Source: Oscillospiraceae bacterium
Lineage (GTDB): Bacteria; Bacillota; Clostridia; Oscillospirales; Oscillospiraceae
Direction: 5' to 3'
Assembly: GCA_009784725.1 (NCBI GenBank)
Contig: WQXS01000009.1
Location: forward strand, 1 to 64,000
Length of the DNA: 64,000 nt
The position numbers were made by a program, and so were the translations under genes. Under the pieces are notes generated by a model. The model saw only the letters and a program-made list of their open reading frames with translations, did no database searches and was not told where the DNA came from. This document shows, one piece after another, positions 50,206 through 59,016 of this stretch; the first letter of the stretch is position 1; every line of letters begins with the position of its first letter.

Positions 50206-51426
50206 CTAACCTGCATTAAAATGCTCTATAGCGTCATCCCTGTAATACTCAACAAGTAAATCAACACAAGCCCCGTATGACTTGATGCCGAGCTCCTGGT
50301 TTTGCGATTTTAAGAAATTGTCGTAAACCGTGTTAACGGCATCATTTGTTGTTTCCGCTACATTTGTGAGGAATCTGTCTAAAAATGCAATTCCGGTTGT
50401 AACGGTAGTCCGGGAAAGCCAGAACTCCGATTCATCCTGTCTGTCGATGAGTACATTTCCCGATAAACTGCTCATTATATCAAACCACTCCTCGCGCGGG
50501 GCGGAGGATAACGGGTCGCTTAAAAGTAAAGCCCTGAGCAAATAATTAAGACCGGACATGTAACCTGCATATTGAAACCTGACATTATCTGAGGATATAC
50601 AGGCGATTATTGAAACAAAATTCGCCTCGTCCTCCGCAAAAACACCAAGCTGATGTGCAAACTCATGTGCCACGGTTGCCGGCATATAAATTCCGGGCGG
50701 ATGTGTGTTTATCATAGATTCACCTGTAAGTGCAAAGTACATACCCGCATAACCTGTAATACTCATAAACCATGAATAAATCATCGGATTCGGTGTATAT
50801 AACCTGCCTTTTAAAGAAGGGAACTCCTGAGAAATGTTTCTGTAAATATAAAGAGACTCCGAAAACATTTCGCGGCGGTTTGCAACATAGCGGCCGTCAT
50901 TATCCCGTTCAACAAGCTCGGAAAGTTCATTTGCCTTATCGGCGAACATTTGCGTAAGCAATATAAGGTCTTCTACTGCAACACCTTCGTTTGAAAATTC
51001 ATATCGTTCCGCAAATCCCGTTGCATGATACCCGCTGTTCCAAAGCCAGCAGAATAAACCCCAGATGTAACATGCCACAACAAAAACAGGCAGTAAACGT
51101 TTTCCGAGAAGCTTCCACTTACCCCGCCTGCGTGAAGTATCCTTAATTGATTTAATTATATAATAAACAAAAAAAATAACAGCTGCCGTACAAAAAATTT
51201 CCATTAATGAAAACGGATATATGGAACTTAGTAATCCGAAAAAACTTCGGACAGGGGCGGAAATATAAGTAACTGCCCAATCCATTACGTCTCTCGAGGA
51301 ACGCAATAAATAAAAAAGAGCCGTTAAAATAACGGGAAAAACACAAATCGCTACTTTCACACCTATAGGTATTCTGATGTGGTCGCGAAACCAGTTCTTT
51401 ACTCTCTCTACCCTGCTAAAACTCAT
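50206..51426 (-). CDS. DUF3810 membrane zinc-protease-like protein
   Basis: A 406-residue membrane protein with three N-terminal helices (IGVKVAICVFPVILTALFYL, MEIFCTAAVIFFVYYIIKSI, LLPVFVVACYIWGLFCWLW) and an extracytoplasmic domain containing ATVAHEFAHQLGVFAEDEAN, a gluzincin-type HExxH variant (His-Glu-Phe-Ala-His) with a following Glu. This matches the DUF3810 family. Function is unknown; a membrane-bound metallopeptidase acting on the envelope is possible. It starts four bases after... the reverse-strand cheB stop, so it is cotranscribed with cheB. Confidence 0.88.
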   Translation of the reverse strand: MSFSRVERVKNWFRDHIRIPIGVKVAICVFPVILTALFYLLRSSRDVMDWAVTYISAPVRSFFGLLSSIYPFSLMEIFCTAAVIFFVYYIIKSIKDTSRRRGKWKLLGKRLLPVFVVACYIWGLFCWLWNSGYHATGFAERYEFSNEGVAVEDLILLTQMFADKANELSELVERDNDGRYVANRREMFSESLYIYRNISQEFPSLKGRLYTPNPMIYSWFMSITGYAGMYFALTGESMINTHPPGIYMPATVAHEFAHQLGVFAEDEANFVSIIACISSDNVRFQYAGYMSGLNYLLRALLLSDPLSSAPREEWFDIMSSLSGNVLIDRQDESEFWLSRTTVTTGIAFLDRFLTNVAETTNDAVNTVYDNFLKSQNQELGIKSYGACVDLLVEYYRDDAIEHFNAG

Positions 51427-51430
51427 TCAC

Positions 51431-52498
51431 TCATCTTCTGCCGCTGAAACGGCGCAATACTGCATCTCCTATTTTCGATAACGGCAATTGTTCACTTACA
51501 CCGCCTCTCTTAAATGCTTCCATGGGCATTCCGTATACAACGCAGGATGCTTCGTCCTGTCCGATTGTATGTGCACCCGTTTGTTTCATGGTAACAAGAC
51601 CTCTTGCGCCGTCGGCTCCCATGCCTGTAAGCAAAACTCCGACTGCGTTTCTGTTTGCAATCTTGGATACAGAATCAAAAAGTACATCCACGGACGGGCA
51701 ATGTCCGCTGACCTTTGCGCCCGCAGTAAGATTCACATAATATCCGCTTGCGTCCTGACGAAGATACATTTGTTCGTCTCCGCCGGGAGCGATCAGAATT
51801 GTTCCCTGTGTAACCCTGTCGCCGTTTTTTGCTTCTTTAACGCTCATTGCGCAAATTCTGTCAACACGCTCGGCATACATCTTTGTAAAAACCGGCGGCA
51901 TATGCTGAACGATAACAACACCCGGTGTATTTGCCGGGAAATGCTTGACGACTTCGATAATAGCCTCTGTTCCTCCGGTTGATGCACCGATGGCAATAAT
52001 GCTTTTTGAAGATGCGCCGCTGACGGTGGGGCGGGCAGCAGGTGCAGCCGGAGCTGCGGGTCTTGCCGCAGGTCTTACCGGAGCCTGGTCTGCATATCTT
52101 TGAGTATGGGCTTTTGAAGCAATTTTTATTTTTTGAATAATTTCGGTAATAAACTTAGACTCGTCAAAACCAGGTGTTGAGCCCGGTTTGCCGACAAAGT
52201 CAATTGCACCGTTATGCATAGCATCAAAGACGTTTCCGGAAAGCGCACTGATAACTATAGTTTTTACTGTCGGATGCTTCGGCATTATTGTGCGTAAAAA
52301 TTCATCGCCGCGCATTCTCGGCATTTCCATGTCGAGAGCTATAACATCGGGGCGAAGTGATTGAATATTCCTTGAAGCTTCAACCGGATCGCCAAAACTA
52401 CCGACTATTTCAATGGAAGTATCCTTACCGACATTACGTGTAAGGAATGTTCTGAAAAATAATGAATCATCTATAACGACCAAGCGAATTTTTGACAT
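51431..52498 (-). CDS. cheB: Chemotaxis response regulator protein-glutamate methylesterase
   Basis: CheB (355 aa) removes methyl groups from chemoreceptors. The receiver domain has VVIDDSLFFRTFL and the phosphorylated Asp in VIALDMEMPRMRGDEFL. A Pro/Ala-rich linker (RPAARPAAPAAPAARP) leads to the esterase domain with catalytic Ser in AIGASTGGTEAI, His in VIVQHMPPVFT and Asp in VLLTGMGADGARGL. ATG52498 is preferred because GGAG lies nine bases upstream; the frame extends by two codons to a TTG. No other chemotaxis gene is in the window. Confidence 0.95.
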   Translation of the reverse strand: MSKIRLVVIDDSLFFRTFLTRNVGKDTSIEIVGSFGDPVEASRNIQSLRPDVIALDMEMPRMRGDEFLRTIMPKHPTVKTIVISALSGNVFDAMHNGAIDFVGKPGSTPGFDESKFITEIIQKIKIASKAHTQRYADQAPVRPAARPAAPAAPAARPTVSGASSKSIIAIGASTGGTEAIIEVVKHFPANTPGVVIVQHMPPVFTKMYAERVDRICAMSVKEAKNGDRVTQGTILIAPGGDEQMYLRQDASGYYVNLTAGAKVSGHCPSVDVLFDSVSKIANRNAVGVLLTGMGADGARGLVTMKQTGAHTIGQDEASCVVYGMPMEAFKRGGVSEQLPLSKIGDAVLRRFSGRR

Positions 52499-52634
52499 AT
52501 TCAAAATCTCCGATAATAAATTTCTCTTATTCTAACAAATTTCTTGCATTCGCACAATGCTTTTATTCATTTTCTTATAAATATTCATTTTCTTACCGGT
52601 TATTTTGTGAATTTTGCTTAGATAAAGAATAAAA

Positions 52635-53519
52635 TTATACATCCACCGGATAAATGGTAATTTTCCCGTCTGTTGTGTCAATACGAACCTTGCCTTTATT
52701 TTTAATTGCCAATTTCTCAAGATAATCAGGAGGGATTTGCACTCGACCGTAGCGGTCAATAACTGCAAGCTCCAGATGCTCATCTTCAAATGCAGCAAAA
52801 TTCTCCATGCTGCTTATATCTGTTACACGTAAAATCTCACTTGCGGTTTTTCCGTCACGGATTGAAACGATTCTATCAACATACTTTGATAATCCCTGAT
52901 CATGGCTTACGATAATAATTGTTATATCAAGCTCATCACGAAGAGTTGAAAAAAGCTCCATTATAGCATCAGAGGTGCGGGTATCTACAGCTCCGGTCGG
53001 TTCATCGGCTAAAAGGAGTTTTGGTTTGTTAATCAGTGAAATAGCAACCGCAACACGCTGCTGTTCTCCGCCCGAAAGCTCGGTAAGTTTGTTTTTTCTT
53101 CGCCCCGTAAGACCAACAAGCTCTATAAGCCTGTTGCAGTATTCCTTGTCGATTTTACCCCCGATTCGTCCCACTGCTTCAATATTTTCTTTTGCAGTAA
53201 GATACGGGAGCAGGTTACGTGCGTTATTTTGCCATATAAATCCTACAGTTTTACGTTTATATGCAGCAAGGTCTGCTTTACTCATGGTTCTAAGGTCGCG
53301 GCCGTCTACAAAAGCACTGCCCATTGTTGGGGTATCAAGCCCGCCCAGAATATTAAGAAGTGTTGACTTACCGCTTCCCGACGCGCCGATGATTGCCATA
53401 AATTCATTTCGTTTTATTGTAAGATCAAGGCCTTGCAGTGCCATAACCTCGGTATCACGGGTCTTGTATATTTTAACGAGGTTGTCGCATTCAATTATAT
53501 TGACGGTTTCGTCAATCAT
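52635..53519 (-). CDS. MacB-like ABC ATPase with C-terminal AbrB-like domain
   Basis: A 294-residue ATPase of the MacB/LolD class: Walker A AIIGASGSGKSTLLNILGG, Q-loop WQNNARNLLPYL, signature LSGGEQQRVAVAISL, Walker B LLLADEPTGAVD and switch IIVSHDQ. After about residue 245 comes an extra segment, AVIDRYGRVQIPPDYLEKLA and KGKVRIDTTDGKITIYPV, which matches the SpoVT/AbrB swapped-hairpin consensus. Such a tail could dimerise the ATPases or bind DNA; neither is shown. It overlaps the second ATPase gene by eight bases and belongs to the exporter operon with the FtsX-like permease and fusion protein. Confidence 0.88.
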   Translation of the reverse strand: MIDETVNIIECDNLVKIYKTRDTEVMALQGLDLTIKRNEFMAIIGASGSGKSTLLNILGGLDTPTMGSAFVDGRDLRTMSKADLAAYKRKTVGFIWQNNARNLLPYLTAKENIEAVGRIGGKIDKEYCNRLIELVGLTGRRKNKLTELSGGEQQRVAVAISLINKPKLLLADEPTGAVDTRTSDAIMELFSTLRDELDITIIIVSHDQGLSKYVDRIVSIRDGKTASEILRVTDISSMENFAAFEDEHLELAVIDRYGRVQIPPDYLEKLAIKNKGKVRIDTTDGKITIYPVDV

Positions 53520-54189
53520 CTGTAATCACCCCGTCTTTCATTGTATATACCTTAAACCCGAGTTCAATAAACGCCGGATCATGTGTTGTCATTACAACCG
53601 TGATATTTTCTTTTTCAATTAAATCCAAAAAGACTTTTAATACCTGCAAGCCTGTTTGTGTATCCAGCTCTGCAGTAGGTTCATCGGCGAACAGAACCTT
53701 CGGGCGATGAGCAATGGCACGGGCGATTGCAACACGCTGCTGCTCGCCGCCCGAGAGCTCTGCGGGCATGTGCGCCATACGTTTTGAAAGCCCCACCATT
53801 GATAAACATTCCTGCGCCCGTGTCCGCCTTTCCTTATAACTCATTCCCGCAATGCGCATATTAAAATCGACATTTTCCAAAGCTGTCATATGCGGCATCA
53901 GAGCAATCGATTGAAAAATAATACCGCAATGCTTTCGTCTGCAGACATCTCTCCATCTGTTTCCTGCTCTGATTGCATCTGTTCCGTCGAATTCAAGCTC
54001 CCCGCTGTCGGGTATATCAAGCATGCATAACTGATTTATTAATGTTGTTTTACCCGACCCCGAACGCCCGCGCAGGATTGTCAACACGCCGGTATTAATT
54101 TCGGCAGTTGCATTATTCAATGCGAAAATATCTTCATTTCCAATATGATATTTTTTTACAAGGTTTGTGCATTTAATAAGTGTCTCCAA
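53512..54189 (-). CDS. MacB-like ABC transporter ATP-binding protein
   Basis: A 225-residue ATPase with Walker A ILRGRSGSGKTTLINQL, Q-loop IIFQSIALMPHMTALENV, signature LSGGEQQRVAIARAI, Walker B VLFADEPTAELD and MTTHDP. It lacks the C-terminal extension of its neighbour. Two ATPases with one large FtsX-like permease suggest a heterodimeric motor. The TTG start at 54189 has GGAGG about eight bases upstream. Confidence 0.93.
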   Translation of the reverse strand: METLIKCTNLVKKYHIGNEDIFALNNATAEINTGVLTILRGRSGSGKTTLINQLCMLDIPDSGELEFDGTDAIRAGNRWRDVCRRKHCGIIFQSIALMPHMTALENVDFNMRIAGMSYKERRTRAQECLSMVGLSKRMAHMPAELSGGEQQRVAIARAIAHRPKVLFADEPTAELDTQTGLQVLKVFLDLIEKENITVVMTTHDPAFIELGFKVYTMKDGVITDD

Positions 54190-54252
54190 ATGAAGAACCT
54201 CCGGTTTTATTGTTGATATTAATGTTCATACCAACCATATGCTTATATTGGA

Positions 54253-57138
54253 TTAATCCTCGCCCAATTTTAATACCTGATCGGGTTTTAAACGTCTTAT
54301 CATTATTATAAGAATAGCTAACCCTGCAATCAGCATTCCTGCAAAGGCGGAAATCATTACGATATAATCAGACTTGTTAACAACGGTCAAAAACGGCGGT
54401 ATCTGCTCTGAGGATAAATATATAAGCTGCAAAGCGGGTGCAAAAAGCCTGCTTGTAAGTACTCCGATTCCGAATCCTGCAGCTATGGCACAACCCGAAA
54501 CCAATAATTGTTCCCATATCAAAGTTAAAATAAGCCCTGTGCGTGAAAGCCCCATTGCTCTTAATATTCCAAACTGTAATAAACGTGAGCGGATTGACAA
54601 AATCCAATAAATCAGAAAACCAATAAATGTGATGCATAATGTCACGACGAATCCGAGTGTTAAGGTTCCGTTCAAGCTTTGTAAAAGAGGGTCGTTTCGA
54701 AGAGCAATTATACTCTGCCGTGTATCGGAAATTCTGCTGACCCTAATCCCGGCGTCATTTAATGATTCATAGAAATCCAGAGAGGTTGTGCCATCTTCAA
54801 GACTCAGCCATACAGAATATGGCTCAACCCGCATTTGACGATGGATAGTGTTTAGGTTTGCGATAACAAAATTCGGTTCGGAAACCGGGTTTTTTGAAGG
54901 CCAGAAGTCAACAAACCCATAAACCGTACAATCCAGATTACCGGATTGCTCCCTCCATCCGATTCTTACATGGTCTCCGACCTTAAAGCCGTGAGTGTCA
55001 CGCATTTCCGATGAAAGTAAAACAGCTGACGGGTCTGCAGTCATAAGATTTAAGTAGTTATTTATATGAACCGGAAGTAAATCATTTCTAAACCAGGCAA
55101 TTTCTGCAAATTCATGAGGAATAATACCCATAATACTTGAATTTACACTTCTGCTGCCGGTGGATACAGATATTAAATTGCGCTTGAATACCTTGGTGGC
55201 ATTCTTAACACCATCAAGTTTCAGGAAATTATCAAATAACGGTTCTTTAACATTTGTTCTGCTTATTATTGTACTTCCGGACCCTGATGAATCCGATGAC
55301 GGAGGCCCGGGTGGCCTAAAGTTGGGATTTCCCGTAGGTGTATATGTTATATCACCATCATCCGAGACAGTAACAAGATAAAAAACAAGATCAATAGGCC
55401 AGGTTTGAGCTAAAGTAATATCGGCACCATGTTCATAATTTATACGGTCTTCCAAAAAACGGTTTAATGTTCTTGCAGCGGTGGCGTTAAACAACCCGAG
55501 TCCGAGATTAAAGACAAGAAACAACGTTAAAAACTGGCTGCTTCCCTTAAAACGGGATATGGTTAAAAGGGAAGAATAAAGTGTTGGGGGCCAATAATTT
55601 TTACCGGCAAAAAAGATGAGTTTGATTACAAAAGGAAATATTCTAATGAAAAATAAACCGCAGCCGAGAACAAACATTGAACTTCCAAGCAAAACAAGCG
55701 GATCAACCGGTGCGCCTATTCCGCTGATATCAGCTAAATCACGTAGCTCGGCATTTGTTCTGTATATATTAAGTGCATAGAGGGATACTGCAATGAGCAC
55801 TGCGTCGAGACATAATTTTTGCCACATAGGAGCGGATATGCGGCGGCTCTTTTTTTGTTTGGATTTTACAATTGAATCGCCGGCAGCAAGCAGCGCAGGT
55901 ACAAGCATAATCAGAATAAACCATAAAGCGGCAAACGCTGCGTACATATAAGCGGCAGGGGTGAGTGTGAGTGGTAAACCGCGCCTTATAACAAGCTCCA
56001 TAAAACCGTTTGTCAACCCCAGAAAACGGCCAATGAGCAATCCTATGGGCGGTCCTGCAAAGAATGATATTCCCGCTATGAAAATACTCATTAAGGCATA
56101 TACGGAAAAAATATTGTAGTTTCTCGCTCCCCGGCTTTTAAGTACAGCAATTTCGTTGCTTTCATACTGTATCATTAACTTCGAAACCATATAAATATAG
56201 AAAATCAGCATAATAATGACCGGGATAATTAGAATCCAAAGCATAAATTCCAGGACATCACGTCTTTCATTATATGCATGCAGAGTACTCGCCATCTGAA
56301 AATCAAGACCGCCTATTCCATGCACCTCAGAGCGGACTCTTCTTGTTATATCCAAAACATCATTAACATTTTCGATTTTAAGCGCTGAATAATCGAAGCA
56401 GTAAAAAAACGAAACGGATGCAACAAAAATTGATTCCGGTTCAACAAAACGGTCAACAAGATAATCGTAATCAATAATAAATACAGGAGGTACAAAACCT
56501 GAAGTATCAAACCAAAAATACTCCTCAATTCTCGGTTCATATACCCCGACGCACACAGCAGTACCAAACTGCCTGTCCCCATCATCGGGGAGTGCATACG
56601 TGAATAAATCAAACTCCTGATCAAGACGGATATCGGAATTGTTAAAATTTGTTCTGGACATTACAAACTCAAGAACATCATTGCTTGTATCGTTTGACGG
56701 TTTTCTTCCTGAAATTATATCCGCATGCTCCCAAAAATTCTCAATCCCTAAAATTGAAACCTGTTTTACGATAAATGTATCCTGCGGGTTGAAAAAAAAG
56801 CGGTCGAGAGAATATTGCTTACGTGTTGCAAGCACAGGCATGTGCATACCGGGAACATAGTTTTCTTTTATCCTTCGCTCCATTGCTTCCGCACGCGCAT
56901 ATGCTCCGCTTACATCATCGGTATAATAATTTATGAAAAGTGTAAAAAACCAGTTTCCCGGAAAATCTTTGTTTTTGATCTGCTGTGCTTCCAAATCTCT
57001 AATCAGCATATATTGATATACACCGTTTGAATAGGTTGGAATCATTGATATAACTGAAATAAAAACAATAGCTCCTATGAGTAAACAAGAAACCATCCAT
57101 TTATTGCGAAGCATTTTTTTAAGTGTGAATATTAACAT
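54253..57138 (-). CDS. FtsX-like ABC transporter permease (large)
   Basis: A 961-residue permease. One N-terminal helix (WMVSCLLIGAIVFISVISMI) is followed by a large extracytoplasmic domain, three or four helices around residues 300-430, two more around 450-520, a second extracytoplasmic domain, and a C-terminal FtsX domain (LGFVVTLCITFIGFLIYWIL, LLQFGILRAMGLSRTGLILT, MISAFAGMLIAGLAILIIMI). This duplicated layout with a single polypeptide resembles two MacB/FtsX permeases fused. Mechanotransmission-type exporters of this kind handle lipids, peptides or antibiotics. The substrate is unknown. Confidence 0.88.
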   Translation of the reverse strand: MLIFTLKKMLRNKWMVSCLLIGAIVFISVISMIPTYSNGVYQYMLIRDLEAQQIKNKDFPGNWFFTLFINYYTDDVSGAYARAEAMERRIKENYVPGMHMPVLATRKQYSLDRFFFNPQDTFIVKQVSILGIENFWEHADIISGRKPSNDTSNDVLEFVMSRTNFNNSDIRLDQEFDLFTYALPDDGDRQFGTAVCVGVYEPRIEEYFWFDTSGFVPPVFIIDYDYLVDRFVEPESIFVASVSFFYCFDYSALKIENVNDVLDITRRVRSEVHGIGGLDFQMASTLHAYNERRDVLEFMLWILIIPVIIMLIFYIYMVSKLMIQYESNEIAVLKSRGARNYNIFSVYALMSIFIAGISFFAGPPIGLLIGRFLGLTNGFMELVIRRGLPLTLTPAAYMYAAFAALWFILIMLVPALLAAGDSIVKSKQKKSRRISAPMWQKLCLDAVLIAVSLYALNIYRTNAELRDLADISGIGAPVDPLVLLGSSMFVLGCGLFFIRIFPFVIKLIFFAGKNYWPPTLYSSLLTISRFKGSSQFLTLFLVFNLGLGLFNATAARTLNRFLEDRINYEHGADITLAQTWPIDLVFYLVTVSDDGDITYTPTGNPNFRPPGPPSSDSSGSGSTIISRTNVKEPLFDNFLKLDGVKNATKVFKRNLISVSTGSRSVNSSIMGIIPHEFAEIAWFRNDLLPVHINNYLNLMTADPSAVLLSSEMRDTHGFKVGDHVRIGWREQSGNLDCTVYGFVDFWPSKNPVSEPNFVIANLNTIHRQMRVEPYSVWLSLEDGTTSLDFYESLNDAGIRVSRISDTRQSIIALRNDPLLQSLNGTLTLGFVVTLCITFIGFLIYWILSIRSRLLQFGILRAMGLSRTGLILTLIWEQLLVSGCAIAAGFGIGVLTSRLFAPALQLIYLSSEQIPPFLTVVNKSDYIVMISAFAGMLIAGLAILIIMIRRLKPDQVLKLGED

Positions 57139-57156
57139 GCATGATTCCCGCTTATA

Positions 57157-58161
57157 TCAGCGTTCGACTCCTATTATTAATAAGTCGCCTTCTTCAAGGC
57201 CGTTTAGTATCTCTACATGTGTGTCCGTTGTTATTCCCGTATTCAAGTCGCGTTCGGTACGGATACCGTCTTCAAGAATTTGTGCGAAATGTTGCCCCAT
57301 AAATGAAGACATACTTCCGACAGGGATAATTATTGCATCTTGTTTTTCCTGCATAAAGATACTGAAACGATGCCGGGAACCTCGCCTCAGATTATCGGGA
57401 AGGTCCTCTTCGTTATTGACAGAAATTACAACAGTATTTCTAAAGCGGTCCCTGTCTTCCTCGGGTACGCTCGATGGTGTCATTGTAACGGTTGCGGGGA
57501 TTGTCTGTGCACCTATTGTTATATCAACATCCATTCCGAGCCTGATACGCGCGATATGAGAACCGGTATATTCAAAATGCAGCTTTGCCGGGTCGGCAAT
57601 TGTCATTACAATACTCCGTCCGGGAACAAAACTGCCTATTTTGTAATCATTCAAGAAAACGATTTCTCCGTCGATCGGTGATATTATTGTTGCTTTTTCA
57701 AGGTCACTTTCCATTTGCAAAAGTGCAAGCTCGGCAAGCTCCAAATCAAGCTCGGCATGTCTTCGTGCATATCTTGACCCGCCCGATCTTCTTGTTTCCT
57801 CGAGATTCAGTCTTTGTTTTTCAACAGCAATACGCTGGCGTGTTATATCAAGCTCCATTATTCCCGTGTCTAAACGTGCAAGAACATCACCCTCTTTGAC
57901 TGCCGAACCGGAAACCACATTTAATTCTGCCAAATATCCCGACCGGTTATCAAATGTAAGCTCATAATAAACAGAAGAAGCTACAACAACATTATCCTCA
58001 AGAATATCCTGAATAGTGCCTCTTTCAACTTCGATTGTACGGAATCTGACCTCCTCGGGTTTTAATAAATCAGGCGGAAGCAGCTCCTCCTCAACGGGTA
58101 AAATACATCCTGTAAACATAGATATAAAGATAAGAAAAACAAGTAATGATACGGCTTTCAT
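57157..58161 (-). CDS. HlyD/RND-type membrane fusion lipoprotein
   Basis: A 334-residue periplasmic-adaptor-like protein. The signal peptide LLVFLIFISMFTGC ends in a lipobox with Cys19. Barrel-sandwich halves are GYLAELNVVSGSAVKEGDVL and ATIISPIDGEIVFLNDYKIG, separated by a coiled coil (DITRQRIAVEKQRLNLEETR to LQMESDLEKA). It is typical of Bacillota MacAB-like systems, where the adaptor sits on the outer face of the membrane. It is the first gene of the minus-strand exporter operon. Confidence 0.9.
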   Translation of the reverse strand: MKAVSLLVFLIFISMFTGCILPVEEELLPPDLLKPEEVRFRTIEVERGTIQDILEDNVVVASSVYYELTFDNRSGYLAELNVVSGSAVKEGDVLARLDTGIMELDITRQRIAVEKQRLNLEETRRSGGSRYARRHAELDLELAELALLQMESDLEKATIISPIDGEIVFLNDYKIGSFVPGRSIVMTIADPAKLHFEYTGSHIARIRLGMDVDITIGAQTIPATVTMTPSSVPEEDRDRFRNTVVISVNNEEDLPDNLRRGSRHRFSIFMQEKQDAIIIPVGSMSSFMGQHFAQILEDGIRTERDLNTGITTDTHVEILNGLEEGDLLIIGVER

Positions 58162-58197
58162 AATGCCTCGCTTTCACTTCCGATTATATTGAAAGTC

Positions 58198-58206
58198 AGT
58201 ATATCA
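58198..58206 (-). promoter_or_regulatory. Extended -10 promoter of the MacAB-like operon
   Basis: On the minus strand TGATATACT (58206-58198) has a TGn extension, about 36 bases before the fusion-protein start. A TATAAT at 58186-58191 in the same orientation is an alternative. It faces away from the TetR promoter, whose operator 1 begins about 45 bases away, so the regulator could affect both. Confidence 0.45.
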
Positions 58207-58250
58207 CAGAAAAATGTGCAAAAAAAGCAAGAAAAAGTTAAATTTCAGTA

Positions 58251-58300
58251 TTGACTAAACGAGTCAATGGTGTTATCATGCAATTGACTGATATAGTCAA
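58251..58300 (+). promoter_or_regulatory. TetR gene promoter with two identical operators
   Basis: TTGACT (58251-58256) and TATCAT (58274-58279) are 17 bases apart, a sigma-A promoter. Operator 1, TTGACTAAACGAGTCAA (58251-58267), covers the -35; operator 2, TTGACTGATATAGTCAA (58284-58300), covers the start region. Both are perfect TTGACT-N5-AGTCAA palindromes with centres 33 bases apart, about three helical turns, so two regulator dimers would sit on the same face of the DNA. Autorepression is the obvious reading. Confidence 0.85.
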
Positions 58301-58325
58301 CGAGTACAGCGGAGGAGGTGAAAAA

Positions 58326-58961
58326 ATGGGCGAAGGCTTGGAATCACACAAAATAATGTCGATGGAAGAAGACAAGCGTGAGAGAGTTATTAATGCCGCA
58401 ATGAAGGAGTTTGCAAAGGGATATAAAGCTGCGTGCACAGATTCCATAGTCCGTGAGGCGGGAATTTCAAAAGGTTTGCTGTTTCATTACTTCGGAACTA
58501 AAGACGGATTATATAGTTTTATACTAAAAAACGCCTGTGAAATGGTTTATAACGAATATCTGTCACTAATTAATCTTGAACAATCAGACATCATTGAAAA
58601 AATATGGCAAATGACACTGCTAAAAGTCGATTTATCATATAAACACCCGGCACTGTTCGATTTTCTTGCAAAAGCATATATTGATTTACAGGAAAACCCA
58701 AATGAGGAGTTTGCTGCATATTTTGAAAAAACACGGTCTGTCGCAATTGAAAAAGCACTTGCCGATGTAGATACATCACTTTTTAAGGATGGTATCGATG
58801 CAAAAAAAGCGGCGAACATAGTAATCTGGACACTAAACGGATACTCGGCATCAAAAATCCGTTCAGATATGACTATGGAGGATTATCAAAATGAATATGA
58901 AAGATATCTTGAGGAAATTAAAGAATACATAAGCATTTTGAGGAAAACACTATATAAGTAG
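58326..58961 (+). CDS. TetR/AcrR family transcriptional regulator
   Basis: A 211-residue TetR repressor. The N-terminal helix-turn-helix is RVINAAMKEFAKGYKAACTD followed by IVREAGISKGLLFHYFGTKD; the C-terminal ligand domain is helical (VDLSYKHPALFDFLAKAY). The open frame begins at 58251 inside the promoter; ATG58326 is chosen because GGAGGAGG lies just upstream. It precedes an ABC-2 type exporter that it most likely represses, with two operators in its own promoter. Confidence 0.93.
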   Translation: MGEGLESHKIMSMEEDKRERVINAAMKEFAKGYKAACTDSIVREAGISKGLLFHYFGTKDGLYSFILKNACEMVYNEYLSLINLEQSDIIEKIWQMTLLKVDLSYKHPALFDFLAKAYIDLQENPNEEFAAYFEKTRSVAIEKALADVDTSLFKDGIDAKKAANIVIWTLNGYSASKIRSDMTMEDYQNEYERYLEEIKEYISILRKTLYK

Positions 58962-59016
58962 TAAAGAAACTGAATAGTAATTAATAAAATAAAAATTAAA
59001 ATAGAGGAGGCACATA

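Noticed and set aside
58251-58325. TTG58251 as start of the TetR regulator
   Set aside because: It coincides with the -35 box and operator 1; a strong ribosome binding site precedes ATG58326.
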